Below are positions 42,762-51,091 of a stretch of DNA of 64,000 nt, piece by piece. The stretch covers positions 124,001-188,000 of the forward strand of contig WHUA01000005.1 in assembly GCA_009377445.1 (NCBI GenBank), in the 5' to 3' direction. Source of the DNA: Alphaproteobacteria bacterium (lineage in GTDB: Bacteria > Pseudomonadota > Alphaproteobacteria > UBA8366). Position 1 is the stretch's first letter. Each line of letters starts with the position of its first letter. A program made the position numbers and the translations under genes. The notes beneath the pieces were generated by a model. That model made no database searches. It had not been told where the DNA came from and saw only the letters and a program-made list of their open reading frames with translations.

Positions 42762-43388
42762 ATGCGGAAGTATCTCATTACCAGCGTTTCCACCATGGCC
42801 CTCCTGTTTGGCGCGGCCTCGCTGGCGTCGGCGCAGACCACCACCTCGCCGAGCGCGAAGGATCCGGCCAGCCCGGGCGCGGGCGCCATCCAGAAGGAAG
42901 GCACCATGCAAAAGGATCCGGCGATGCAGCAGCGCCGGTCGACGGAGACTATGCCCGGCACTTCGGGGAGCAGCTCGGGCGCCACGGGAAGCATGGGCAG
43001 CTCAAGCAGCATGGACAGCGCGACCTATAAGTCCTACAGCGAGAACAAGGACACCCTGGCCGGCGCGTCCATTGCCGGCGGCTTTACGGCCGACCAGCTT
43101 ATCGGCGCCGATGTGCTGAACGCGTCCGGCGATTCGATCGGCGAGATCGAGGATCTGGTCGTCGATACGAACAACCAGGTCAGCAAGGCCATCGTCGGCG
43201 TCGGCGGGTTCCTGGGCATGGGCACGAAGAACGTGTCCCTCGACATCGCCGAGCTCAAGCAGGGCACGGACCAGAAGGGCTTCCTTTCGACCATGACGAA
43301 GGAAGAGCTGAAGACGCTGCCGGAATACAAGAAGGAAAGCGGCAACTGGGTCCGCAGCGAAAGCAAGAGCGGCAGCGGCCTGAAGTAA
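42762..43388 (+). CDS. Exported PRC-barrel protein
   Basis: A 208-residue protein with a signal peptide (SVSTMALLFGAASLASAQ), a low-complexity Ser/Gly/Met linker of about 60 residues (SSSGATGSMGSSSSMD) and a PRC-barrel domain: TADQLIGADVLNASGDSIGEIEDLVVDTNNQVSKAIVGVGGFLGMGTKNVSLDI. PRC barrels in periplasmic proteins of this layout are linked to stress tolerance. GAGAGGA precedes the start. A CsbD-type stress gene follows, and an intrinsic terminator separates them. Confidence 0.85.
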   Translation: MRKYLITSVSTMALLFGAASLASAQTTTSPSAKDPASPGAGAIQKEGTMQKDPAMQQRRSTETMPGTSGSSSGATGSMGSSSSMDSATYKSYSENKDTLAGASIAGGFTADQLIGADVLNASGDSIGEIEDLVVDTNNQVSKAIVGVGGFLGMGTKNVSLDIAELKQGTDQKGFLSTMTKEELKTLPEYKKESGNWVRSESKSGSGLK

Positions 43389-43417
43389 CGCACCAAGCTT
43401 TGGCCGTTCGCCAATGG

Positions 43418-43450
43418 GGGCGTCGCGTTCGCGCGGCGCCCTTTGGCTTT
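43418..43450 (+). terminator. Terminator-like hairpin with TTCG loop
   Basis: GGGCGTCGCG and CGCGGCGCCC form a 10-bp stem (one G-T pair) around a stable TTCG tetraloop, followed by a T-rich stretch (TTTGGCTTTG). It lies 30 bp after the PRC-barrel gene. Confidence 0.65.
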
Positions 43451-43573
43451 GTCCATCGCTATTTCCGGCGCTATTTCCGGGCGCTGTTTTCGGGCCGCGC
43501 CATAGGAACACCCCGAACGGCGCCGCGTTGGTGAATCAGATGCGCACAGAGCGCCACTTACAGGAGTAGATCC

Positions 43574-43771
43574 ATGGACTGGAACCGCGTCGAGGGGAAC
43601 TGGAAACAGTTCAGAGGCAAGGTCAAGGAGAAGTGGGGCAAGCTCACCGACGACGATCTGGACGTGATCGAAGGAAACCGCGACCAGCTCGAAGGCAGGA
43701 TCCAGGAGCGCTACGGCAAGGCGAAGGACGACGTGCGCAAGGATGTGGATTCCTGGCTCAACACCCCCTGA
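43574..43771 (+). CDS. CsbD-family stress protein
   Basis: A 65-residue hydrophilic protein: MDWNRVEGNWKQFRGKVKEKWGKLTDDDLDVIEGNRDQLEGRIQERYG. This is the whole CsbD domain, a small helical family induced by general stress in many bacteria, of unknown mechanism. AGGAG lies 7 nt before the ATG. It is flanked by hairpin terminators and so is probably transcribed alone. Confidence 0.92.
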   Translation: MDWNRVEGNWKQFRGKVKEKWGKLTDDDLDVIEGNRDQLEGRIQERYGKAKDDVRKDVDSWLNTP

Positions 43772-43812
43772 GGCTTCGGCCTATGCCCGTTCCTTGAGTT
43801 TCCTCCCCACTT

Positions 43813-43837
43813 GGGCCGCGCGGCGGCCCTTTTTTTG
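43813..43837 (+). terminator. Rho-independent terminator after the CsbD gene
   Basis: GGGCCG / CGGCCC stem with a short GC loop followed by seven T. It stands between two converging genes; on the minus strand the A-run would not serve, so it belongs to the CsbD transcript. Confidence 0.8.
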
Positions 43838-43854
43838 CGCGCAGGCCGCCCGGC

Positions 43855-44820
43855 TCAGCGTCGCGCGCTGTGATCGGGCAGGTCCAGGCCGACCCCTTCG
43901 AGGTGGCCGAACAGTTTCGCGAGCTTTTCCGCGTCCGCCTTCGGCAGCGCCGGCTTCAGGATCGAGGCGATGTTGGTCTCGACATGCGCCGGGTTGCCGG
44001 TACCGAACAGCACGACATGCACGCCCGGCTCGTGGCGGACGAAGCGGTAGGCGGCGTCGGTCAGGCTGCTGGCGCCGCCCTCGTGGATCAGGAAACCCAG
44101 CGGGTTGTCGGATTTCGCCATTTCCGCCGGCAGCTTGCCGTCTTCGACCAGTTCCTTCACCGTGCTGCGCAGATAGTCGGGCTGGCTGAAGATATTGCGG
44201 ACGACGAACATCAGCAGCGTGCCGGTGCCGTTGGCGATGGAGTCGGGAAAAACCACCTGCCGCGCGTTCTGGTGCATCATGTGAAAGCCGAGCATGACGG
44301 ATTCCCAGACCGGGTCCTTGGCGACGCGCTGCATCGTCTCGTGCTTGTGATCCTGCGGCGAGGTTTCGGTGAGGCCGAGATGGCGGAACTTGCCCTTCTC
44401 CTTCTCGCGCAGCAGCGCCGGAACCAGTTCCTGCATCACCCGGTCGTAGCGTCCGGGCGGCACCGCGTGGAGCTGAAAGACATCGATGAAATCGGTCTGC
44501 AGCAGGCGAAGGGAGTTATCCAGGCTGGCGACGACCTGATCGGCGGTGCACATGTTGCCGCCGTCGCGGATCGTCGCCTTGGTCGCGACGACGACCTTGT
44601 CGCGCGGTATCCCCTTCAGCGCCTTGCCGACGATGCCCTCGGTGCCGTAGTTCGCCGCCGTATCGATCAGGTTGACCCCGAGATCGATCGCCTTGCGGAC
44701 GATGGCGATGGAGTCCGCCTCGCTCTTGCCCTGCCCCTGCCCCAGGCGGCTGTTGCCGCCGCAGCCGAGCCCGGCGGCGCTCACCTTCAGCCCGGTCCTG
44801 CCGAATGTCACATAATCCAT
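43855..44820 (-). CDS. Aldo/keto reductase
   Basis: A 321-residue NADPH-dependent oxidoreductase of the AKR barrel fold. It begins YVTFGRTGLKVSAAGLGCGG; the catalytic aspartate and tyrosine lie in VNLIDTAANYGTEGIVGKALKG, the lysine in VVVATKATI, and the histidine position in IDVFQLHAVPPG. Late GVHVVLFGTGNPAHVETNI is the cofactor-binding end. AGAGGA precedes ATG 44820. It probably reduces aldehydes or ketones; the substrate is unknown. Confidence 0.9.
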   Translation of the reverse strand: MDYVTFGRTGLKVSAAGLGCGGNSRLGQGQGKSEADSIAIVRKAIDLGVNLIDTAANYGTEGIVGKALKGIPRDKVVVATKATIRDGGNMCTADQVVASLDNSLRLLQTDFIDVFQLHAVPPGRYDRVMQELVPALLREKEKGKFRHLGLTETSPQDHKHETMQRVAKDPVWESVMLGFHMMHQNARQVVFPDSIANGTGTLLMFVVRNIFSQPDYLRSTVKELVEDGKLPAEMAKSDNPLGFLIHEGGASSLTDAAYRFVRHEPGVHVVLFGTGNPAHVETNIASILKPALPKADAEKLAKLFGHLEGVGLDLPDHSARR

Positions 44821-44945
44821 GCGCGGGATTCCTCTTGCCGATAATTTCGGGAAATGCCGGGCCGGCGAAGGGCGCGCGGCGTCGCTCGCGGAATTAGAAT
44901 AGCGATATCTCAATCCAACGCCAGAGTCAGGAAGGATTTGCCGCC

Positions 44946-44995
44946 AGATCAATTTGCAATCAGGTGGAAACACCTGATTGAAGGTAAATTGATCT
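44946..44995. repeat. Nested inverted repeat (hairpin with GAAA loop)
   Basis: An outer pair AGATCAATTT / AAATTGATCT encloses an inner perfect 10-bp stem CAATCAGGTG / CACCTGATTG closed by a GAAA tetraloop. AT-rich and free of coding. Similar nested palindromes occur as dispersed repeats in alphaproteobacteria. Confidence 0.75.
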
Positions 44996-45009
44996 ATCTT
45001 AAAAAGTTA

Positions 45010-45047
45010 GAGCAACTTATCTGCGTCCGATAGGACGCAGGTTGCTC
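45010..45047. repeat. Second nested inverted repeat (hairpin with GATA loop)
   Basis: GAGCAAC / GTTGCTC outside and CTGCGTCC / GGACGCAG inside, closed by GATA; a TTAT bulge lies on one side only. It stands 11 bp downstream of the end of the minus-strand membrane protein gene and could end its transcript. Confidence 0.75.
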
Positions 45048-45057
45048 CAGCGCGGGA

Positions 45058-45870
45058 TCATCCGCCCGGGGGAATATCGCCGGCCGCGGCGGGCGCGGCA
45101 ACGCGGCGGCGGAACACGCCGTTCGGCTCCCGCAGGGCGATTTGCCGGTCGCTGCCGATTTCCCGCAGGACTACCCGCTTCGGATTTCCGCCTTCGACGA
45201 GGACGTAGTAGACCAGCGCCGCGCGCATGTACTCCTCGACCTCGGCCTTGGGGAGGTCGATGAACTGCCCTTTCACATGGTGAATCAAAGCGGTGTCGGT
45301 GACGTCGATGCGCGCCAGAGCGCCGATCACGCGCAGCGCCGCAAGCGTCCGCTCGGACTCCCGGCGCGCCGCGTCCACGACCTCGGGCGAGCCGTTCGTC
45401 AGCGCCGCCTGATAGAGCGATCTCCCGGCCGCGCTGCTGTCCTCGCGGGCGGCCTCGATCGGGTTGAGGAACATGGAAAAGAACAGGCAGAAGAAGGCGC
45501 AGCCGGCATAGGCCTTGACCCTGCTGACCGGGTAATCCAGCTCCCCCATCAGGAACAGGTAGCCGCCGAAGACCAGCGTGGCGAAGATCGCCACGCCGAT
45601 CGAGGTCACGGCCGCCTGCCCCAGGATCAGCACCGTCAGAAGCCAGCCGGAGGCGACCTCCGGTCCCAGCTCGGAATTGAGGACGCCGTACTGGAAGGTG
45701 GCGATGGAAACGAGGGCATAGAAGACGAATGCGGACAGGCAGTATGGGAGAGCCGCCCGCTTCCGCCAGCGCGCCGCCAGGAAGTACGTGCCGCCGGCGG
45801 TCAGTATCCCGCCGACGAGCCCGAAGGATAGCACCGCGATCATCTGAGGGTCTGAGAGCATGGACGGCAT
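45058..45870 (-). CDS. Integral membrane protein of unknown function
   Basis: About 270 residues. Four hydrophobic segments are seen: MIAVLSFGLVGGILTAGGTYF, LPYCLSAFVFYALVSIATF, WLLTVLILGQAAVTSIGVAIFATLVFGGYLF and VKAYAGCAFFCLFFSMFL. The C-terminal 130 residues are soluble and helical (SPEVVDAARRESERTLAALRVIGALARIDV), ending in a Pro/Gly tail. No family is recognised. ATG 45870 or 45861 may be used; both lack a strong site. The membrane part plus soluble tail could anchor a regulatory domain. Confidence 0.6.
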   Translation of the reverse strand: MPSMLSDPQMIAVLSFGLVGGILTAGGTYFLAARWRKRAALPYCLSAFVFYALVSIATFQYGVLNSELGPEVASGWLLTVLILGQAAVTSIGVAIFATLVFGGYLFLMGELDYPVSRVKAYAGCAFFCLFFSMFLNPIEAAREDSSAAGRSLYQAALTNGSPEVVDAARRESERTLAALRVIGALARIDVTDTALIHHVKGQFIDLPKAEVEEYMRAALVYYVLVEGGNPKRVVLREIGSDRQIALREPNGVFRRRVAAPAAAGDIPPGG

Positions 45871-46141
45871 TCTGCCGGGTGTCCGAAGGTTCCTATCGAC
45901 TCTGACCCCTTCTATTTCATGGCTGGGTGGAGAATTTATTAATGCGCCGCCGCCCGCTTTCGTTTTGTCCGTGCAACGGATCAACCACCTTTGCAGTTCC
46001 CTGGCAGTTCCCGCGCCGGTTTGTGAACAAAAAGAAGAAAGACGAATAAAGCCCTCTGGTTAATTACGTTTTCTGCCTAACGGGTGGCTGCAAAGGCAGG
46101 TGGTGCGGATGGCCGGGCGCGCCGGTAGCCGGCTCCGCAAT

Positions 46142-46177
46142 TAAAAAGGCCCGGCGGGTTGGCAATCCGCCGGGCCT
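46142..46177 (-). terminator. Rho-independent terminator of the LuxR-type regulator gene
   Basis: An 11-bp perfect stem AGGCCCGGCGG / CCGCCGGGCCT around a 9-nt loop, followed on the minus strand by five T and an AT-rich tail. It lies 70 bp after the end of the regulator gene. Confidence 0.85.
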
Positions 46178-46245
46178 ATGGAAAAGAAACTTATTTTAGG
46201 AAAACTCACACGGGAAGTTTGTCTTCGAAATCGTCTTTTTGATAA

Positions 46246-46908
46246 TCAACCGGCCGCACCGGCGCCCGAAAATCCGGACTCCATGGCCCAAATCGCCGCC
46301 TGCGTGCGGTTTTGCACGTTTATTTTCCGCAGCAGCGACTTCATGTGAATCTTGACGGTGGATTCCGTGATCTCGAGCCGGCGGGCGATCGATTTGTTGG
46401 ATTCGCCCTCCAGCAGGCAGCCCAGTATCTCGCTTTCCCGCGCCGTCAGGCTGTGGTCGAGCTTCTTGGCGCAGTGCAGGCGCTTCTCCAGGCCGCCGCT
46501 CAGCCAGACTTTGGCGAGCTCGGTGGCGAACACCTTCTCGCCCAGCAGTATGAGCCGGATCGAGTGCAGGAGCGCTTCCCGGGAGATGTCGCTCAGCAGG
46601 TATCCCGATACGCCGACGTTGAGGCAGGCGTTGAATTCCGCGGCGATCAGCGTCTCCGCCATGACCAGGACCGGAATATCCGGCAAGTCGTCGCGGATCG
46701 CCTCGACCGCTTCCGCCGGATCGACATCGCTGCCGGGCTTGGCGTAAAGGATCAGGTCGGGCGCTTCCTTGCCGTCGAGCGCCGCCGCGAGGTCCAGGTA
46801 GTCGTCGATCTCGCCCACGACGCTCAGCCCGTCGCCGCCCAGGTAGCTGCGCAGCCCATGCCGGAAGAGCTTCGATCCCCCCACCAGATAGATCCTTACC
46901 GCATCCAT
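46246..46908 (-). CDS. LuxR/NarL-type regulator with degenerate receiver domain
   Basis: A 220-residue protein with the NarL layout. The C-terminal helix-turn-helix is clear: LTARESEILGCLLEGESNKSIARRLEITESTVKIHMKSLLRKI (about 152-195). The N-terminal domain follows the receiver fold (VRIYLVGGSKLFRHGLRSYL, VSGYLLSDISREALLHSI), but the residues for phosphorylation are gone: the acidic pair reads GG at 10-11, the phosphoacceptor position reads Ala56 (LILYAKPG), and the lysine of YLLKD reads Ser. It should bind DNA without receiver phosphorylation. GGGG precedes ATG 46908. It has its own terminator. Confidence 0.88.
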   Translation of the reverse strand: MDAVRIYLVGGSKLFRHGLRSYLGGDGLSVVGEIDDYLDLAAALDGKEAPDLILYAKPGSDVDPAEAVEAIRDDLPDIPVLVMAETLIAAEFNACLNVGVSGYLLSDISREALLHSIRLILLGEKVFATELAKVWLSGGLEKRLHCAKKLDHSLTARESEILGCLLEGESNKSIARRLEITESTVKIHMKSLLRKINVQNRTQAAIWAMESGFSGAGAAG

Positions 46909-47134
46909 TTCGTATATCCCCAAAATGCGCCACTTATTCGTAAGATTGAAACTAGTATTAATTCTCGACAAATTTCAGCTTAATTCTGGATTAATACTTT
47001 TTTAAGGGGAGATAGATCGGAAGTATAGTATGCGGAAGCCGCAGAGATTACTTGAGGCCCGATACAAGAATTACTTCTTATTACCAGGGAGTATTCCCAC
47101 TTCGCTGCCGGCGCAGGCGCCGGTCAGTGGCCGG

Positions 47135-47332
47135 TCAGTGGCGCACGGCGCTGACGGAGGGGGTAAGCTCCTGCTCGATGGCATCCAGCACGCGGCGCCA
47201 ATAGGCGAGACCGCGCGCGTCGCCGGCAGCGACCAGCTCGTCGGCTTTCTTCTCCGCGAGATCGCGGCAGTCGCGGCCGTGCTGAAGGATCAGCAGCCTG
47301 GCGATGAGGTTGACATCCGGCTTGACGAGCAT
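47135..47332 (-). CDS. Small soluble protein of unknown function
   Basis: A 65-residue, mostly helical, charged protein: VNLIARLLILQHGRDCRDLAEKKADELVAAGDARGLAYWRRVLDAIEQEL. The layout (two amphipathic helices, GDARG turn) resembles small alphaproteobacterial hypothetical proteins. A GGGAGGG run precedes ATG 47332 at about 11 nt. No function can be given. Confidence 0.6.
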   Translation of the reverse strand: MLVKPDVNLIARLLILQHGRDCRDLAEKKADELVAAGDARGLAYWRRVLDAIEQELTPSVSAVRH

Positions 47333-47746
47333 GAGTTCGAATTCCCTCCCTATGTGCCCAACATAGTTACCGAATCCTTAACGGGCGCGCTGTGACGGCC
47401 GTCACCTCGGCAGAAATTATCTGCGATTCACGGCTTTTCCATGACCCAACGTCCCGAAACCCCGCCGGTTCCCGGCGGCGCCGCCAACGGGCGCGTGGAC
47501 AGGGCCGGCCGAATGAAATCGGAAAATCCTTGCGTTAAGACTTATTAAGGCGATTTCTTAATCTCTTAGCGGCGCAAATCATCTTTTCGCCACAGCAAGA
47601 ATGTGTCTACATAGGCTTCGGCTGATCCGCAGGGGGGATGGCGGCAAAGGACGCGCTGCGCGGCTTGGCCTGCACGTCCGCCCGCCACAGCCCGCGCGCC
47701 ACAGCCCGCGCGCCACAGCCCGCACGCCACGAGGGAGGTCTTGGGA
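47333..47746. other. 414-bp gene-free stretch
   Basis: No convincing coding frame, tRNA or terminator is seen. It serves as the divergent 5-prime region of two genes and holds AT-rich sequence around 47515-47575 (AAGACTTATTAAGGCGATTTC) that may contain promoters, plus the tandem repeat at 47684-47730. Confidence 0.6.
47684..47730. repeat. Tandem repeat, 14-bp unit
   Basis: GCCACAGCCCGCGC is repeated three times (one base differs in the third) followed by a partial GCCAC. It ends 16 bp before the SPOR lipoprotein start, so copy changes would alter the leader length. Confidence 0.85.
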
Positions 47747-48922
47747 ATGCGTTTTCGGCGGCTTTCGCCGATCCTGCTCGTCATGGCGCTTTCCGCGTGC
47801 TCGTCGCCACCGTCCGAACCGGTGAAGCATGAGCGCACGGAGGCCTTGCCCACGCAACTTCCGCCGGCCGAACTGCCGACCTACGCCAAGGGCGACCGCT
47901 ATATCTACGACAACCCGCGCGAGGAATGGACGATCGCCAGCGTCCAGGATGGCCTCGTCACATGGGAAAGCTCGCTCGGGGAGACGCGCGTCACGATGTT
48001 CGACCCCTTGCTGCCGCCGATCGCCTGGAAAAAAGGCAATGAATCCGAAGGTAGCAGGAGAATTCTCGAGTGGAGTGGTGGCTTGTTCCCGCTAAAGGCT
48101 GGAAACAAGCTCACTTTCAAAACTTCGGTCCAGGTTAAGGGCGAAAGCGGGCACGCGCTTTTCGTGTGGAACTGTTACGCGGGCAATCCGCGTCTCGTCC
48201 AGGTGCCGGCGGGGCCGTTCGCCGCCGTGCCGGTCTATTGCCGCCGCAGCGACGGGCACAAGCTGCACACCTACTATGCGCCGGCGTTGAACAATGCCGT
48301 CTCCCTGGTGGTCACCACGCCCGAGGGAAGGGAAACCACGCGCAATCTCCTGGCGTTCGAGCCCGGCAGCGGTGGCCGCGTCACCGCCCCGCGCGTCGAA
48401 TCGCTGCCCGGCGGATGGTCCGCGGCGGCGATCGCGAACTGGTCGCAGGACGTGGCGGGATTGCCGCGGGTGCGGCCCGAGCGCGTCGCCAGCGCCAACC
48501 CGCCCGTCGGCCTCGCGGCGCCGAGCGACCGCTCGCGCAGCGCCGACGAGGTGCAGAACGGCGAGGCGGCGTCCCAGCGCACGATGCTGGCGCTGCATCC
48601 GCCCACGGTGGTCGTCCCGCCGGCGCTGCCGAAAGCGGAGCCTGCGGCAACGCCCCCCGCCGCTTCGGAGCGCTATGGCGCGCACATCGGATCCTTCTCG
48701 ACGCGCGACGGCGCGGAACGGGCCTGGCCGATCTACGACCGGAAATCCGCGGCGCTGGGGAAGACCACGAGCTACGCCGTCCACGCCGTCGATCTCGGCT
48801 CGCCCAAGGGCATCATGTACCGCCTCCTCGCCGGGCCGGCCTCGAAAGCGGAAGCCAGGAAGCTGTGCGACGCGCTCAAGGCCGAAGGCGCTTACTGCCA
48901 CGTGGTGCCGTTCAAGTCGTAG
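47747..48922 (+). CDS. SPOR-domain lipoprotein
   Basis: A 391-residue envelope protein. Lipoprotein signal RFRRLSPILLVMALSAC (lipobox ALSAC); a central beta-rich domain of about 170 residues (KGDRYIYDNPREEWTIASVQDGLVTWESS) with two cysteines; a Pro/Ala-rich linker; and a C-terminal SPOR domain (RYGAHIGSFSTRDGAERAWPIYDRKSAALG ... YRLLAGPASKAEARKLCDALKAEGAYCHVV), which binds denuded peptidoglycan at division sites. GGAGG lies 8 nt before ATG 47747. Division- or wall-related role is inferred. Confidence 0.85.
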   Translation: MRFRRLSPILLVMALSACSSPPSEPVKHERTEALPTQLPPAELPTYAKGDRYIYDNPREEWTIASVQDGLVTWESSLGETRVTMFDPLLPPIAWKKGNESEGSRRILEWSGGLFPLKAGNKLTFKTSVQVKGESGHALFVWNCYAGNPRLVQVPAGPFAAVPVYCRRSDGHKLHTYYAPALNNAVSLVVTTPEGRETTRNLLAFEPGSGGRVTAPRVESLPGGWSAAAIANWSQDVAGLPRVRPERVASANPPVGLAAPSDRSRSADEVQNGEAASQRTMLALHPPTVVVPPALPKAEPAATPPAASERYGAHIGSFSTRDGAERAWPIYDRKSAALGKTTSYAVHAVDLGSPKGIMYRLLAGPASKAEARKLCDALKAEGAYCHVVPFKS

Positions 48923-48950
48923 CGCGGCTTTCCGCCGATCCGCGTCTCCC

Positions 48951-49748
48951 TCACCCCTTCTTGCGGTTCACGAAGGCGGTCATCATGCGGCGCGGCTCGT
49001 CGCTGCGGTAGGAATCGACATAGGCCTGGATGCCTGCCCGCGCGCCGTCGACGACCGACATGCGGTCCCAGTCGAGGATCAGGCGCTTCTGGATGCGGAC
49101 CGCGCGGGGACCGCAGGCGAGCAGCGACGCGACCCAACCCTCAACGGCCTCGTCGAGCCGGTCGTAGGGAACGAGCTTCTGCAGGTAGCCGATGCGGTAG
49201 GCCTCCTCGGCGTCGATGTGGTCGCCGGTCAGCACCAGCTCGGCGGCCTTGCCCCAGCCGATCAGCTTGGGCAGCACGGAAGCCTCCATGCCGGACGGGA
49301 TTCCGAAGCGGGTCTCGGGCATGCCGAATTTGGCATGCGAGGCGCCGGCCCGCATGTCCGCGCAGGCTGCGATCTCCATCCCCGAGCCGAAGCAATAGCC
49401 GTTGATGCGCGCGATGACCGGCGCCGGGAAGCTGCGGACCGCATCGCAGGCGCGGTGCGTCTTCGTCGCCGAAGCCTCCGCCTGCGTCAGGTCGAAATTC
49501 GCCATTTCCGCCAGGTTCGTCCCGCCGACGAAGGATCGGTCGCCCGCGCCGGTGAGGACGACCGCGCGCAGGCTCTCGTCATGCTTGAGCTGCGTCATGA
49601 TCTCGATGAAGCGCTCTTTGCCGGCGAGGCCGAGGGCATTGCGCTTTTCCGGGTTGTTGAACGTCACCCGGGCGATCCGCCCGTCGGCGCCGCGATCGTC
49701 GTAATCGAGCAAAACGAGGGAAGCGGCGGAATCCGATCTCGTATTCAT
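48951..49748 (-). CDS. Enoyl-CoA hydratase/isomerase family protein
   Basis: A 265-residue crotonase-fold enzyme. Seen: RVTFNNPEKRNALGLA at the start of the fold, VVLTGAGDRSFVGGTNLAEMA (first oxyanion glycine), and INGYCFGSGMEIAACADMRAG with HAKFGMPETRFGIPSG (second oxyanion region and catalytic Glu side). GDHIDAEEAYRIGYLQKLVP and the helical C-terminus are typical. It hydrates or isomerises an acyl-CoA. AGGAG precedes ATG 49748; the long upstream frame overlaps the divergent serine hydrolase gene. Confidence 0.9.
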   Translation of the reverse strand: MNTRSDSAASLVLLDYDDRGADGRIARVTFNNPEKRNALGLAGKERFIEIMTQLKHDESLRAVVLTGAGDRSFVGGTNLAEMANFDLTQAEASATKTHRACDAVRSFPAPVIARINGYCFGSGMEIAACADMRAGASHAKFGMPETRFGIPSGMEASVLPKLIGWGKAAELVLTGDHIDAEEAYRIGYLQKLVPYDRLDEAVEGWVASLLACGPRAVRIQKRLILDWDRMSVVDGARAGIQAYVDSYRSDEPRRMMTAFVNRKKG

Positions 49749-49857
49749 GTAATTCGCTCCTGGTTTGTAGGCTTCGCGCGGTACAACTTTTACTTGGGTG
49801 GCGACTGCCGCTACACTGACCCAACGCCGGGGTGGCGTCTTGTGGGGAGGCGGTGCG

Positions 49858-50976
49858 ATGGGCAATCGCGAGCCGGAATTGCCCGGGTTCGACATGGCCG
49901 ACAGCGTTGCGGACGGGTTCGATCCGGCGAAGCTCGCCGATGCGATCGCTTTTGCGCGCGACGAAGCCGAAACCGGGTGGCCCCGCGACCTTAGCAAGGG
50001 ACTGGCGGCGTCGGGAAGCGCCGAGCCGCCGCCCTGGAACGAAATTCTCGGCCCGACCCGGCCGCGCACCGGGCCGAACGGCATAATCCTCCGCCGTGGC
50101 CGGGTGCTCGGGAGCTGGGGCGACATCCACCGGGCCGACATGATCTTCAGCGTGGCGAAGAGCTACCTGGCGCTCCTCGCCGGGCTCGCGGTGCAGGATG
50201 GCTTGATCCGGAGCCTCGACGATCCGGTCCGCGACGATGCCGTCAGGGCTGCCGACGACGGCTTCGACGCGCCGCAGAACCGCGGCATCACCTGGCGCCA
50301 CCTGCTCACCCAGACCAGCGAATGGGAGGGCGAGCTGTGGAGCAAGCCCGACCTCGTCGACCGCAACCGGCAGGTCGGCGCCGGCAGCGACAATTCGCGG
50401 AAGGGCACGCATCGCGACCTGGGGAAACCCGGCAGCTTCTGGGAATACAACGACGTCAGGGTGAATCGGCTGTCGCTTTCGCTGATGCAGGTCTTCGGCC
50501 GGCCGCTCGAGGATGTCCTGAAGGAACGGATCATGGATCCGATCGGCTGCTCCGGCGAATGGGAGTGGCACGGCTACCGCAACTCCTGGATCGACGTCGC
50601 CGGGCAAAGGCTGCAGGCCGTTCCCGGCGGCTCGCATTGGGGCGGCGGCATATGGATCGCCACCGCCGATCAGATACGGCTCGCCGAGCTGGTCCGGCGG
50701 AACGGCGACTGGAACGGCAAGGCCGTCCTGCCCGCCTCCTGGATCGCCGCCATCCGCGCCCCTTGCGACGTGTTTTCGCAGTATGGCCTGCTGTGGTGGC
50801 TCAACACCGGGCAGGCGCAATACCCGGAGGCGCCCGAAAGCAGCTTCTTCGCCGTCGGCGCCGGCTCGAACGTCGTCTGGATCGATCAGGCGCTGGAGAT
50901 CGCCGCCGTGATCCGCTGGATCGACCAGAAGAAGATCGGCGCCTTCCTCGGCCGGGTGATGGCGAGCCTGACCTGA
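49858..50976 (+). CDS. Beta-lactamase-like serine hydrolase (class C/esterase family)
   Basis: A 372-residue penicillin-binding-protein-fold hydrolase without a signal peptide. The SxxK nucleophile motif is FSVAKSYLALLAG; the middle motif region is WEYNDVRVNRLSLSL, matching Y-x-N; the C-terminal strand includes FAVGAGSNVVWID in place of KTG. Relatives are esterases or amide hydrolases rather than true lactamases. GGGGAGG precedes ATG 49858. It is divergent from the enoyl-CoA hydratase gene; shared metabolism is possible but unproven. Confidence 0.87.
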   Translation: MGNREPELPGFDMADSVADGFDPAKLADAIAFARDEAETGWPRDLSKGLAASGSAEPPPWNEILGPTRPRTGPNGIILRRGRVLGSWGDIHRADMIFSVAKSYLALLAGLAVQDGLIRSLDDPVRDDAVRAADDGFDAPQNRGITWRHLLTQTSEWEGELWSKPDLVDRNRQVGAGSDNSRKGTHRDLGKPGSFWEYNDVRVNRLSLSLMQVFGRPLEDVLKERIMDPIGCSGEWEWHGYRNSWIDVAGQRLQAVPGGSHWGGGIWIATADQIRLAELVRRNGDWNGKAVLPASWIAAIRAPCDVFSQYGLLWWLNTGQAQYPEAPESSFFAVGAGSNVVWIDQALEIAAVIRWIDQKKIGAFLGRVMASLT

Positions 50977-50998
50977 CGGCGCCGGGCATTCTTCGTAC

Positions 50999-51080
50999 TC
51001 ATGCTTCGACAGGCTCAGCATGAGGTCTACATGTTTGTTTTAGAATAAAGAACCTCATGCTGAGCCTGTCGAAGCATGAG
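50999..51080. repeat. Paired palindromic repeat, family B
   Basis: Arms 50999-51026 and 51052-51080 (CATGCT/AGCATG stems) face each other across an AT-rich spacer between two converging genes. Confidence 0.9.
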
Positions 51081-51091
51081 CTTGGCGGAAC

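Noticed and set aside
47030..47395. 121-codon plus-strand frame
   Set aside because: Most of it is antisense to the small minus-strand gene at 47135-47332, and no domain or ribosome site supports it.
49749..50141. N-terminal extension of the enoyl-CoA hydratase
   Set aside because: It is antisense to the serine hydrolase gene and has no crotonase features; a good ribosome site precedes the ATG at 49748.
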